From Physcousia sp015060555 (lineage in GTDB: Bacteria > Bacteroidota > Bacteroidia > Bacteroidales > Bacteroidaceae), in NCBI GenBank assembly GCA_015060555.1, contig SUYG01000013.1, forward strand, positions 1 to 64,000: a stretch of 64,000 nucleotides of DNA. Direction: 5' to 3'. The position numbers were made by a program, and so were the translations under genes. This document shows positions 32,621 through 41,405 of the stretch, one piece after another. The notes beneath the pieces were generated by a model, which saw only the letters and a list, made by a program, of their open reading frames with translations, was not told where the DNA came from and did no database searches. How positions within the stretch are numbered: the stretch's first letter is position 1; every line of letters starts with the position of its first letter.

Positions 32621-33811
32621 TTATTTAATAGAGAACTTATAAGCGCAGTGGCTGCGATATGTCTCGTCGGGTTTCAGGTTGGCAGTAGGCCATTCGGGAT
32701 GGTGAGGTGTGTCGGGGTATTTTTGGCTTTCCAGACATACGCTGACATGCTTCGGGTACTTGACACCGTGTTTGCGAAGGATGTTGGCATCGCGACCTAC
32801 ACCCTGGAAGTTACCTGTATAGACTTGGATACCAGGCTCATTGGTGAATACCTCAAGGAAAATGCCCGTCTCTGGGCTGTAAAGGCTTGCAGCCACCTGT
32901 GTGTCATCACCGCGATAGGTGTCCATATCATAAGTATTCAGGCAGAAGTTGTGATCCACGCCGCCTGCATTCTTGATCTGATCGAAGGTCGTGTCGTTGA
33001 TAATCTCGTCCAGTGCACGGGGGGTGCGGAAGTCAAACGGAGTACCCTCTACAGGAGCAATCTCGCCCGTGGGAATATAAATGAGGTCCGAAGGTGTGAA
33101 GTTGTCGGCGTTCACATAGAGAACCATATTGGTGCCTTCACGGGAGAAGTCGCCGTTGAGGTTGAAATAGCTGTGGTTAGTCTGGTTGATGACAGTTTCC
33201 TTCGTAGTCGTAGCTTCCCATGTAATGTCGAGGGTGTTGTCATCGGTCAGTGTGTAGGTGGTGATGGCTGTCACTTCACCAGGGAAGCCGTTATCGCCAT
33301 CGGGGCTGACGATAGTCAACTTTAGTGTCCGGTCATCAATTTGCTCCGCATCATAAACCTGATACTGCCAGCCCGTGGGACCGCCGTGAAGGGTGTTTGT
33401 GCCATCGTTGGCAACGAGCTCATAAGTTACGTCACCCACGGAGAAAGAGTGGTTAGCAATGCGGTTGGCGTAGCGACCGATGCTGGCACCGTAATCGCTG
33501 GGTGAGTTAACGGCATCGGCATACTGCTTAACGTTGTCATAACCCAAGACAACATCCGTCATTTTACCGTTGCGGTCAGGAACCATGATACTGACGACAC
33601 GTCCACCGAAGTTGGTGATGCAAACTTCCATGCCAGAGTCATTCTTCAACGTGTAGAGGGCGGTGACTTTTCCATTGATGGTGTCAGAGAACTGCTCGGG
33701 ATCGAGTCCGCTGAGCGTGGGTTCCACTGTGGCTGGCTTTTGCTCATTACAAGCTGCCATGAGTACAATGGCTGCTGCCATCGAAACAAAACCTTTCACG
33801 ATAGTCTTCAT
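32621..33811 (-). CDS. Lipoprotein aldose 1-epimerase (galactose mutarotase)
   Basis: A 396-aa mutarotase interconverting alpha and beta anomers of galactose and other aldoses. Signal peptide with lipobox (VSMAAAIVLMAAC, Cys 21), so it probably acts in the periplasm. Catalytic-type motifs: NTLHGGPTGWQYQVYDA, TNHSYFNLNGD (His), GGVDHNFCLN and ESQKYPDTPHHPEWPT near the end. A second, cytosolic epimerase is encoded at 36677-37756; the pair suggests anomer conversion on both sides of the inner membrane. First gene of a unit with the MFS porter downstream; a promoter box lies about 90 bp upstream. Confidence 0.92.
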   Translation of the reverse strand: MKTIVKGFVSMAAAIVLMAACNEQKPATVEPTLSGLDPEQFSDTINGKVTALYTLKNDSGMEVCITNFGGRVVSIMVPDRNGKMTDVVLGYDNVKQYADAVNSPSDYGASIGRYANRIANHSFSVGDVTYELVANDGTNTLHGGPTGWQYQVYDAEQIDDRTLKLTIVSPDGDNGFPGEVTAITTYTLTDDNTLDITWEATTTKETVINQTNHSYFNLNGDFSREGTNMVLYVNADNFTPSDLIYIPTGEIAPVEGTPFDFRTPRALDEIINDTTFDQIKNAGGVDHNFCLNTYDMDTYRGDDTQVAASLYSPETGIFLEVFTNEPGIQVYTGNFQGVGRDANILRKHGVKYPKHVSVCLESQKYPDTPHHPEWPTANLKPDETYRSHCAYKFSIK

Positions 33812-33897
33812 GATTGTGAGTGTTGTTAGTTTATTAATAGTGATTGATTTTTCTTTTTGGTACGATGAAAAAGGGCATTCATGTCCCTAATTCGCCT

Positions 33898-33905
33898 CAA
33901 AGATA
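33898..33905 (-). promoter_or_regulatory. -7 box of a promoter for the epimerase/MFS unit
   Basis: Minus strand TATCTTTG, 87 bp upstream of the start codon. No -33 TTTG at 19-21 bp; in its place an interrupted inverted repeat (GTGT...ACAC, 33926-33940) could be an operator. The gap 33812-34062 holds no gene. Confidence 0.5.
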
Positions 33906-34006
33906 GTGCTTTTTTATTTAAGTAGTGTCATTTTCACACTTTTTTTTTCGATTTGTGTGGTGTTTTTTTTGAAAAAGTACCCTTTAGTAGACGTTTGAAC
34001 ATAAAA

Positions 34007-34035
34007 TGGAGCCCTGAAACGACTTCAGGACTCCA
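34007..34035 (-). terminator. Terminator hairpin after galK
   Basis: Arms 34007-34018 and 34024-34035 pair at 11 of 12 positions around a 5-nt loop, 27 bp after the galK stop codon, followed on the minus strand by CATTTTATG. Confidence 0.65.
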
Positions 34036-34062
34036 TAATAAGAGGTGTAAGACAGGGATTAC

Positions 34063-35223
34063 TTAACAGAGCTTGCGAGCACCGTCGCCGATGACAACAT
34101 CAATGATCACGGGTTCCTTGCCAAACTTAGCCTTGAACTGCTCCTTGGCAGCCTTCACAAAACTGTCATAGTAGTGCTCGTCAACGAGGTTGATGGTGCA
34201 GCCGCCGAAACCGCCGCCCATGATACGTGAACCAGTCACGCCCTGCTCCTTGGCGATGTCATTGAGGAAGTCGAGTTCTTCGCAGCTGACCTCGTATTCC
34301 TTGCTCAGGCCATAGTGAGTTTCGTACATCATTTTACCGACGGTCTCGTAGTCACCCTTCTCCAGAGCGTCGCAGACAGCCAACACGCGCTCGCGCTCGC
34401 CGATGACGTAGCGTGCACGCTTGTAGTCCTCTTCACTAATCTTTGCCTTCACCTCATCGAGCTGCTCATAGCTGGCATCGCGCAGGCTCTCCACCTCGGG
34501 ATGAAGCTCGTGGATAGCGGCTGCAGCGCGCTCGCAGCTGAGACGACGGTCGTTGTAGGGTGAGCCTACGAGGGCGTGCTTCACATTACTGTTCACCAGC
34601 ACGAGCTTGTAGCCCTTCGGGTTCCAGGGGAAGTAAGCCACTTCGCCGCTGCGGCAGTCCATGCGCATGAGATGGCCTGCCTTTCCGAGGCAGGAGATAG
34701 CTTGGTCCATGATACCGCAGTTCACGCCGATGTACTTGTGCTCGGTACGCTGTCCAACCTTTGCCAGCTCCAAGCGGTCAATCTTGTTATCACCAAAGAG
34801 GTCGTTCAAGCCGAATGCAAAGCAGCTTTCGAGAGCGGCAGAAGAGCTCATGCCTGCGCCAAGGGGCACATCACCAGCAAATGCAGCGTTGAAACCCTCC
34901 ACGGGAACACCCAGCGCCATCATCTCGCGGCATACGCCGAAGATGTAGCGAGCCCAAGTAGCCTTGGGGCCTGCGGGATCGTCGAGAGAGAACTGCACGC
35001 GGTCCTTCAGGTCAATAGAGTAAACATCCACATTGCGAGAGCCGTTGGGCTTGATTTCAGCAATCATGCCCTGCTCCACGGCGCCAGGGAACACAAAGCC
35101 GTTATTATAGTCAGTGTGCTCACCGATGAGGTTGATACGGCCGGGAGCAGCATAAACACTTCCTGTGCTGCCATCGAAATGCTTGATGAAGCGGCTGCGG
35201 ACATCTTCAATTGTAAGTTTCAT
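34063..35223 (-). CDS. galK: Galactokinase
   Basis: Phosphorylates galactose to galactose 1-phosphate with ATP, first committed Leloir step. A 386-aa GHMP kinase with the galactokinase signature GRINLIGEHTDYNNGFVFP, the ATP loop PLGAGMSSSAALES and the C-terminal GGGFGGCTINLVDE. Length is normal. It is the last gene of the unit epimerase - FucP-type transporter - galK. A structured leader (35234-35282) ends 10 nt before its ATG, and a terminator follows its stop. galT and galE are not in the window. Confidence 0.97.
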   Translation of the reverse strand: MKLTIEDVRSRFIKHFDGSTGSVYAAPGRINLIGEHTDYNNGFVFPGAVEQGMIAEIKPNGSRNVDVYSIDLKDRVQFSLDDPAGPKATWARYIFGVCREMMALGVPVEGFNAAFAGDVPLGAGMSSSAALESCFAFGLNDLFGDNKIDRLELAKVGQRTEHKYIGVNCGIMDQAISCLGKAGHLMRMDCRSGEVAYFPWNPKGYKLVLVNSNVKHALVGSPYNDRRLSCERAAAAIHELHPEVESLRDASYEQLDEVKAKISEEDYKRARYVIGERERVLAVCDALEKGDYETVGKMMYETHYGLSKEYEVSCEELDFLNDIAKEQGVTGSRIMGGGFGGCTINLVDEHYYDSFVKAAKEQFKAKFGKEPVIIDVVIGDGARKLC

Positions 35224-35233
35224 AGTTTTAAGG

Positions 35234-35282
35234 GCCCCTCTCTTATCCCCCGAGGGGGAAGACCAAATAGGGGCTTGGGTCT
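35234..35282 (-). promoter_or_regulatory. Structured leader element upstream of galK
   Basis: Minus strand: AGACC (35282-35278) pairs with GGTCT (35264-35260); GCCCCT (35274-35269) pairs with AGGGGC (35239-35234); a CCCCC/GGGGG hairpin lies at 35247-35258. The first two stems interlock (order a-b-a'-b'), allowing a pseudoknot or two exclusive folds. It ends 10 nt before the ATG. Confidence 0.7.
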
Positions 35283-35345
35283 TTGTTGATATTTTGAATA
35301 GTTGTAGTTAACGGATTGTACGCCTCATGTTTTTTGGGGAGAGGT

Positions 35346-36635
35346 TTAGTCAACGGGAATGTCGGTGTTGACATTCTTGTGACCGATGAGGGCGTAATAA
35401 AGGATATAAACAGCGCAGAGCAGGGGCACCCAGTAGGAGATGAGGTAGCTGCCTGTCCAGTCTGCAACGAGACCCTGAATGGCCACCATGATGGCGAAGC
35501 CCACTACCATTGTCATGAACGCGCCGGAGGCGATAGCGGTGTATTTGCCGAGACCTTCCGTGGCAAGGTTGAAGATGCCACCCCACATCACGCTGGCACA
35601 GAGGCCGACGAGCAGGAAGCAGAAGATACCCACGGGCACGTTACCCCACAGGATAGCCATATTCGTGTAGTCGATACCGGGAACGCTCACGGCCACTGTG
35701 GTGGGAAGATAGATACCTGCCAGAAGCAGGATGATGGCGAGACCGCTGACGAAGGTCATCATAGCCTTGGTGCTGACCTTACCACCCACGCTGGCACCGA
35801 CGAAACGACCGATGAGCATGAAGAGGAAGTAGATGGATCCCAGCGTGCCGACATAGCCTGCATCCATAGCGAGACCTGGGGTTGGAGCGTCTGCAGCTGC
35901 TGTCAGATACTGGAGAATGAAACCAGGAATACCCATTTCAATGCCACCGTAAAGGCCGATAGCGAGGATGCCAAGGTTGAAGTGGCGGAAAGAGAACGCG
36001 CTGTGAGGATCTTTCTCGCCGTCCTTCTTCTCCACGGGCTGCTGGGGTTCTTCTATTTTGGTGAAGAAGATGACGATGAAGGCAATCACAAAGATAGCTA
36101 ACGCGATCATCAGTGCGGGGGTGGCATCAGAAATTTTGGCCTTAGCAGCATCACCGATGAGTGCACCCATAATGATGTATACTGCAACGGCTGCTGTGGA
36201 GTTAAACACACCACCCGTCTGGATGAGCTGGTTACCCTTGTTACCACCACCGCAAAGGATGTTCAGCATAGGGTTCACAACGGTGTTAAGGATACACATA
36301 CAGCATCCGGAGATGAGGGCGCCGCAGAGATAAACGGCCATACCACCCCAACCGGAGAGCCACTGCACGAGGATACCCGTGATACCCACCAGCAGGCCGA
36401 TGAGTGCAGTACGCTTGTAGCCCCATTTCTGAATCATCATACCAGCGGGAAAGCCCATGATCAGGTAGGCACCGAAGTTTCCGTAGTTACCAATCATAGC
36501 CATAAAGTTGGTGGTACCGAATTGGTTTTTCACGATGACACCCATGGGCGAACACAGGTTCGTCACAAAGGCAATCATGGCAAAGAGGGCAATCATCACA
36601 ATGATTGCGCCCCATTGTTTTTGTTGATTACTCAT
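35346..36635 (-). CDS. MFS sugar transporter, FucP/glucose-galactose type
   Basis: A 429-aa member of the fucose-galactose-glucose/H+ symporter family with 12 helices. Visible: GAIIVMIALFAMIAFVTNLC, NYGNFGAYLIMGFPAGMMIQ, GGGNKGNQLIQTGGVFNSTA and LGSIYFLFMLIGRFVGASVG, typical of FucP/GluP proteins. Lying between an epimerase gene and galK, it most likely imports galactose or glucose. The gene order epimerase - transporter - galK is, from memory, also seen in Bacteroides. Ends about 120 bp before galK, the gap being taken up largely by the leader element. Confidence 0.92.
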   Translation of the reverse strand: MSNQQKQWGAIIVMIALFAMIAFVTNLCSPMGVIVKNQFGTTNFMAMIGNYGNFGAYLIMGFPAGMMIQKWGYKRTALIGLLVGITGILVQWLSGWGGMAVYLCGALISGCCMCILNTVVNPMLNILCGGGNKGNQLIQTGGVFNSTAAVAVYIIMGALIGDAAKAKISDATPALMIALAIFVIAFIVIFFTKIEEPQQPVEKKDGEKDPHSAFSFRHFNLGILAIGLYGGIEMGIPGFILQYLTAAADAPTPGLAMDAGYVGTLGSIYFLFMLIGRFVGASVGGKVSTKAMMTFVSGLAIILLLAGIYLPTTVAVSVPGIDYTNMAILWGNVPVGIFCFLLVGLCASVMWGGIFNLATEGLGKYTAIASGAFMTMVVGFAIMVAIQGLVADWTGSYLISYWVPLLCAVYILYYALIGHKNVNTDIPVD

Positions 36636-36676
36636 AATTTGTTATTTGGTATGTATATAAGTGATTTCTCTTAAAG

Positions 36677-37756
36677 CTACTTCTCAACGCCAAACTTGTA
36701 TATTGTAGTTTGCGTGTATTCCTCACCGGGAGCCAAAACGACACCGGGGAAGAACGGACGGTTGGGGCTGTCGGGGAAGTGCTGTGCCTCGAAGCAGATG
36801 GAGGAGCGACGGGGGAAGGTGGCACCGTGCTGGCCGGGATAACCTGTTGCCCAGTTGTCAGTATAGACCTGAACTCCGGGCTCTGTTGTATAGACCTCCA
36901 TCGTTCGACCTGTGTGAGGATCGAAAATCTTGGCGGCATAGCTAAGTTCGCCAGGCTGGCGCTTGTTGAGAACGAAACAGTGGTCGTAGCCGGCGCCGTT
37001 ACGGGTCTGCTCGTCGTCGGCATCAATCTGGTCGCCTACGGCGTGCATCGTTGTGAAGTCAAAAGGAGTACCTTTCACCGCACGAATCTCGCCAGTAGGA
37101 ATGCTGGTGTCATCGATGGGCACGAAGAAGTCGGCATTGATCTGGCATTGCAGGTCCATGATGTCAGGCGTTGGATTAGCGATGCCCGAAATGGAGAAGA
37201 AACCGTGGTTGGTAAGATTGATGATGGTTTTCTTGTCCGTTGTGGCCTTGTAGTCGATAACCAATTCGTTATCATCAGTCCAACGGTAGATAACCGTGAT
37301 GTCGAGGTTGCCGGGAAAACCTTCCTCTCCGTCCGGCGAGAGATAATGGAGGGAAAGTGTCTGTGCGTCGGTCTGTGTTGCATCCCATACGCGAGCGTGG
37401 TAGCCTGTTGGTCCGCCGTGCAAGTGGTTGGGGCCGTTGTTGATGGTGAGGCTGTACTCTTTGCCGTCGAGTGTGAATTTACCTTTGCAGATGCGGTTGC
37501 CATAGCGACCAATCAACGTGGAGAGGAATGGCTCTGGACTTTCTACAACGCCCTTGATGGTGTCATGCCCTTGAATGACGTTGGCAATCTTGCCGTTTTT
37601 GTCGGGAACCATGATGGCAACGAGCGCGCCACCATAATTGGTGATGCAGACCTCATTTCCAGCCTTGTTGACAAGGGTGAACAAATCGGTCTGTTTCCCT
37701 TGGATAGTGGACTGAAAATCTTCACGTTTCAGCCCCGAAAGTTTGCTTACTTCCAT
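36677..37756 (-). CDS. Aldose 1-epimerase (galactose mutarotase), cytosolic
   Basis: A 359-aa mutarotase without signal peptide. Conserved segments: EVCITNYGGALVAIMVPDK, GPNHLHGGPTGYHARVWDA, the catalytic His in NLTNHGFFSISG, NGAGYDHCFVLNKR and FEAQHFPDSPNRPFFPG near the C-terminus. It shares the overall sequence plan of the lipoprotein epimerase at 32621-33811, so these are paralogues in different compartments. ATG 37756 (MEVSKLSGL) is preferred; the longer frame to 37792 runs into the promoter. First gene of the galactose unit. Confidence 0.92.
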   Translation of the reverse strand: MEVSKLSGLKREDFQSTIQGKQTDLFTLVNKAGNEVCITNYGGALVAIMVPDKNGKIANVIQGHDTIKGVVESPEPFLSTLIGRYGNRICKGKFTLDGKEYSLTINNGPNHLHGGPTGYHARVWDATQTDAQTLSLHYLSPDGEEGFPGNLDITVIYRWTDDNELVIDYKATTDKKTIINLTNHGFFSISGIANPTPDIMDLQCQINADFFVPIDDTSIPTGEIRAVKGTPFDFTTMHAVGDQIDADDEQTRNGAGYDHCFVLNKRQPGELSYAAKIFDPHTGRTMEVYTTEPGVQVYTDNWATGYPGQHGATFPRRSSICFEAQHFPDSPNRPFFPGVVLAPGEEYTQTTIYKFGVEK

Positions 37757-37789
37757 AGGTAAATGATTTTGAATTGAACAATCATACCG

Positions 37790-37820
37790 CAAATTAAGTC
37801 AAAAAGTTCGAGCGAACCAA
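37790..37820 (-). promoter_or_regulatory. Candidate promoter for the galactose unit
   Basis: On the minus strand TTG (37820-37818), 20 bp, then TTAATTTG (37797-37790), one mismatch from TAnnTTTG, 33 bp upstream of the start codon. Confidence 0.4.
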
Positions 37821-37890
37821 GTCTTTTTGCAAAAAGAAACGTAAAAAATGCTTAAATCATCCTTAACATGCATTTTCTTGCCTTTCTTTC

Positions 37891-37921
37891 TTGGGCTATT
37901 AGTCAAGAATCTGTAACTTTG
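37891..37921 (+). promoter_or_regulatory. Promoter for the aminotransferase gene
   Basis: TTG at 37891-37893, a 20-bp spacer, then TAACTTTG at 37914-37921 followed by C: a good match to the Bacteroidota consensus, 38 bp before the ATG at 37960. Confidence 0.65.
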
Positions 37922-37959
37922 CACAGTTTTTTGTAAATAGAAGGAAAATAGTCCTGTTT

Positions 37960-39165
37960 ATGCCTAAGATATCAGTCCGCGGTTATGAAATGCCGGCTTC
38001 CCCGATTCGCAAGTTGGCCCCTCTTGCCAATGCTGCAAAGCAGCGTGGCATCCATGTCTATCATCTTAATATTGGTCAGCCCGACCTGCCCACGCCTCCG
38101 GCAGCCCTCAATGCCATTCGGAACATCGACCGTACTATCCTCGAGTATTCCCCTTCCCAGGGCTATCTCAGCTATCGCGAGAAGTTAGTTGATTACTACG
38201 CAAAGTATAAAATCAATGTTACGCCCGATGACATCATCATCACTAGTGGGGGTTCCGAGGCCGTTCTTTTCGCTTTCCTCTCATGTCTGAATCCTGGTGA
38301 CGAGATTATTGTGCCCGAGCCTGCTTACGCCAACTATATGGCGTTTGCCATTTCAGCTGGTGCTGTTATCCGCACTGTCACTACGACCATTGAAGAAGGC
38401 TTCTCACTGCCCAAAGTGGAAAAGTTCGAGGAACTCATCAATGATCGCACGCGCGCGATTCTTATATGTAATCCTAATAATCCGACAGGATACCTCTACA
38501 CACGTCGTGAAATGAACCAGATTCGCGACCTCGTGAAGAAGTATGACCTCTATCTCTTTTCCGACGAAGTTTATCGCGAATTCATCTACACAGGTTCTCC
38601 CTATATCTCTGCCTGCCATCTCGAAGGTATCGAACAGAATGTGGTGCTTATCGATTCTGTGTCGAAGCGCTACAGCGAGTGTGGTATTCGCATCGGAGCC
38701 TTGATTACGAAAAATGAGGAGGTGCGTAAGGCTGTGATGAAGTTCTGTCAGGCTCGTCTATCTCCTCCACTCATCGGACAGATTGCTGCAGAGGCATCTC
38801 TTGACGAAGGTGAAGAGTACTCGCGCGAAGTCTATGACGAATATGTTGAACGTCGCAAATGTCTTATTGATGGTCTGAACCGCATTCCCGGCGTCTATAG
38901 TCCTATACCCATGGGCGCATTTTACACGGTGGCCAAGCTGCCTGTGGAAGATGCCGAGGACTTTTGTGCCTGGTGTCTGCGCGACTTCAACTACGAGGGT
39001 GAAACCGTCATGATGGCACCTGCGGCGGGTTTCTATACCACTCCCGGACTGGGCCGAAATGAAGTTCGTCTGGCCTATGTTCTGAAGAAGGAAGACCTTA
39101 CGCGTGCCCTTTTTGTCTTAAGCAAAGCCCTCGAAGCATACCCGGGGCGGAAGTATGAGGGCTGA
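37960..39165 (+). CDS. Class I/II pyridoxal-phosphate aminotransferase
   Basis: A 401-aa fold-type I aminotransferase resembling aspartate/aromatic aminotransferases. Visible: LNIGQPDLPTPPAALNAI (substrate arm), ITSGGSEAVLFAF (PLP phosphate region), ILICNPNNPTGYLYTRREM, YLFSDEVYREF (Asp and Tyr that hold PLP) and IDSVSKRYSECGIRIGALI, where the Lys forms the Schiff base. The specific amino acid cannot be inferred. It is followed 90 bp later by an FtsX-type permease gene and then nadC; aspartate metabolism feeding NAD synthesis would fit but is speculative. Confidence 0.92.
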   Translation: MPKISVRGYEMPASPIRKLAPLANAAKQRGIHVYHLNIGQPDLPTPPAALNAIRNIDRTILEYSPSQGYLSYREKLVDYYAKYKINVTPDDIIITSGGSEAVLFAFLSCLNPGDEIIVPEPAYANYMAFAISAGAVIRTVTTTIEEGFSLPKVEKFEELINDRTRAILICNPNNPTGYLYTRREMNQIRDLVKKYDLYLFSDEVYREFIYTGSPYISACHLEGIEQNVVLIDSVSKRYSECGIRIGALITKNEEVRKAVMKFCQARLSPPLIGQIAAEASLDEGEEYSREVYDEYVERRKCLIDGLNRIPGVYSPIPMGAFYTVAKLPVEDAEDFCAWCLRDFNYEGETVMMAPAAGFYTTPGLGRNEVRLAYVLKKEDLTRALFVLSKALEAYPGRKYEG

Positions 39166-39254
39166 GGGTTTTATGGTTGAGGGATTTGTCCTTTAACCTC
39201 CCCAAACCATACGCCATCCTCCATAAACCAAAATCCTTAAACATTAAGCTAAGC

Positions 39255-40499
39255 TTGTCCTTCGAATACTCCATAGCCCGCCGATTATATGGCCATCGCG
39301 ATGAAGGCCGTCGGCTATCTCGACCTGCGGTACGCATTGCCATGTGGGGCGTTGCAGTGGGGCTTGCGGTGATGATTCTCTCTGTGGGCATCATCATTGG
39401 GTTTAAGCGTGAGATACGTCAGAAGGTCATAGGCTTTGGAGGCCACATTGAGGTCATCAACTATCGTAGCCTTTACAGTGCAGAGGCACAGCCGATAGTT
39501 GTCAACGACACACTCATGAGGCGCCTGTCCGCATTGGAGGGCGTACAGCATGTGCAGCGCTTTGTCACCAAGACAGGAATGCTGAAGACCGATGCGAACT
39601 TCAAGGGAGTCGTCTTCCGTGGTGTTGCCCATGAATACGACACCACCTTTCTGGCCGCACACCTGTGTGAAGGGCGCATGCCCCGTTTTTCTGCTACCCA
39701 GGTAAGCAACGAAATACTCATCTCCTCCTTGATATCTAAAGAACTGGGGCTTCACGCTGGCGATAAAGTTTTCGCCTATTTTTTCTCGGAACAGGTGAAA
39801 GCACGACGCTTCTTCATTTCCGGCATCTATGAGACACATCTTAAGGAATTTGATAACGCCCTCATCTTCACCGACATGGCGACCACGCAAAGCTTGAATG
39901 AATGGCGCGCAGACCAATGTGCCGGTGCTGAGCTGATTATCGATGATTTCAGTCGCTTGGAAGATTGTACAGACCTTGTCCGTCAACTAGTGAATCGCAC
40001 CACGGACATCGACGAGAATCAATACAGCACCCATGCCATCACAGAATTATATCCCAGCCTCTTCTCATGGCTTAAGCTCTTAGATACCAACGTCTATGTC
40101 ATCCTGTTGCTTATGATCGGCTTGAGTCTGTTCACGATGACGGCAGGTCTGCTGATTATCATCCTCGAGCGCGTCAATTTCATCGCTGTGATGAAATCAC
40201 TTGGCGCCTCCGACACTCAGGTGCGGCACATTTTTCTGCATTTTGCAGCGATGTTGATAGGGCAGGGGTTAATCTGGGGCAATGTTCTCGGCATAGGTCT
40301 CTCGCTGTTACAACAGCATTTCGGTCTCGTACGTCTGGACCCATCCATCTACTATGTTGCCACGGTTCCCATCGATTTGCAGTGGTGGTGGATTCTGTTG
40401 TTGAACATCGCTACGTTGTTAATCACCATTTTCGTTCTCATTGTGCCTAGCCATTTGGTATCCAGAATTCACCCAGCTCAGGTGATGCGTTTCGAGTAA
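39255..40499 (+). CDS. FtsX/LolC-type ABC transporter permease
   Basis: A 414-aa permease (from the start used here) with an N-terminal helix (MWGVAVGLAVMILSVGIIIG), a large periplasmic MacB-type domain and three C-terminal helices (VYVILLLMIGLSLFTMTAGL; ILHF-type AAMLIGQGLIWGNVLGIG; WWILLLNIATLLITIFVLIV) ending HPAQVMRFE, the LolC/E pattern. It may take part in lipoprotein release; the ATPase gene is not adjacent. No ATG lies at the family start SFEYSIARRLYG: the frame offers TTG at 39255, and another TTG at 39177 that would add sequence resembling noncoding DNA. Confidence 0.85.
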   Translation: MSFEYSIARRLYGHRDEGRRLSRPAVRIAMWGVAVGLAVMILSVGIIIGFKREIRQKVIGFGGHIEVINYRSLYSAEAQPIVVNDTLMRRLSALEGVQHVQRFVTKTGMLKTDANFKGVVFRGVAHEYDTTFLAAHLCEGRMPRFSATQVSNEILISSLISKELGLHAGDKVFAYFFSEQVKARRFFISGIYETHLKEFDNALIFTDMATTQSLNEWRADQCAGAELIIDDFSRLEDCTDLVRQLVNRTTDIDENQYSTHAITELYPSLFSWLKLLDTNVYVILLLMIGLSLFTMTAGLLIIILERVNFIAVMKSLGASDTQVRHIFLHFAAMLIGQGLIWGNVLGIGLSLLQQHFGLVRLDPSIYYVATVPIDLQWWWILLLNIATLLITIFVLIVPSHLVSRIHPAQVMRFE

Positions 40500-40525
40500 T
40501 TTCATTAAAATACAAATTAGAAGAT

Positions 40526-41386
40526 ATGGAAAATGTTCTATTGTCTGTCAAGGAATTAGAAGATCGTCTCATAGACCTTGCCTTTGCCGAGGATATCGGC
40601 GATGGCGACCACACCACATTGTGCTGCATTCCCGCTGATGCAATGGGAAAGAGCAAGTTGCTCATCAAGGAGGAAGGCATCTTAGCAGGTATCGAGGTGG
40701 CTAAGGAAGTTTTCCACCGCTTCGACCCCGAGATGCAGGTGGAGGTGTTCATCCAGGATGGCACCCATGTGAAGCCCGGTGATGTCGCCATGATTGTCAC
40801 GGGCCGGGTGCAAAGCCTGTTACAAACAGAACGCCTGATGCTCAATATCATGCAGCGCATGTCAGGCATCGCCACCATGACCAACAAGTATGTGAAGCGT
40901 CTTGAAGGCACCAAGACTCGCGTCCTCGACACCCGCAAGACCACGCCCGGTATGCGTATGCTTGAGAAGGCGGCGGTGAAGATTGGCGGCGGCGTGAACC
41001 ATCGCATCGGACTCTTTGACATGATACTCCTCAAGGACAACCATGTGGATTTTGCCGGAGGTATTGAGAACGCCATCAATCGTTGCCATGAGTACCTGAA
41101 AGCCAAAGGCAAGGACTTGAAGATAGAAATCGAAGTTCGTAACTTCGACGAGCTTAACCGTGTACTCGCCATGGGTGGTGTGGATCGCATTATGCTTGAC
41201 AACTTCACGCCCGCAGACACCAAGAAGGCTGTTGAACTCATCGCAGGCCGCTATGAGACCGAGTCCAGCGGTGGCATCACTTTCGACACGCTTCGCGACT
41301 ATGCCGAATGCGGCGTCGATTTCATCTCGGTCGGTGCTCTCACCCATAGCGTGAAAGGCCTGGATATGAGTTTCAAGGCCTGCTGA
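40526..41386 (+). CDS. nadC: Nicotinate-nucleotide diphosphorylase (carboxylating)
   Basis: Makes nicotinate mononucleotide from quinolinate and PRPP in de novo NAD synthesis. A 286-aa quinolinate phosphoribosyltransferase with AFAEDIGDGDHTT at the N-terminus, RLMLNIMQRMSGIAT, the active-site segment TRVLDTRKTTPGMR, GGGVNHRIGLFDMILLKDNH and the barrel end GVDFISVGALTHSVKGLDMS. Length is normal. The start ATG 40526 lies 26 bp after the permease stop; the DUF5686 gene follows 19 bp later, so these genes probably form one transcript. nadA and nadB are not in the window. Confidence 0.96.
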   Translation: MENVLLSVKELEDRLIDLAFAEDIGDGDHTTLCCIPADAMGKSKLLIKEEGILAGIEVAKEVFHRFDPEMQVEVFIQDGTHVKPGDVAMIVTGRVQSLLQTERLMLNIMQRMSGIATMTNKYVKRLEGTKTRVLDTRKTTPGMRMLEKAAVKIGGGVNHRIGLFDMILLKDNHVDFAGGIENAINRCHEYLKAKGKDLKIEIEVRNFDELNRVLAMGGVDRIMLDNFTPADTKKAVELIAGRYETESSGGITFDTLRDYAECGVDFISVGALTHSVKGLDMSFKAC

Positions 41387-41405
41387 AAATGAGAAAAAAG
41401 GCGGA

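Noticed and set aside
33926..33940. Possible AraR operator (GTGT-N7-ACAC)
   Set aside because: I do not recall the AraR site well enough to compare, and the arms are only 4 bp; recorded only within the promoter entry.
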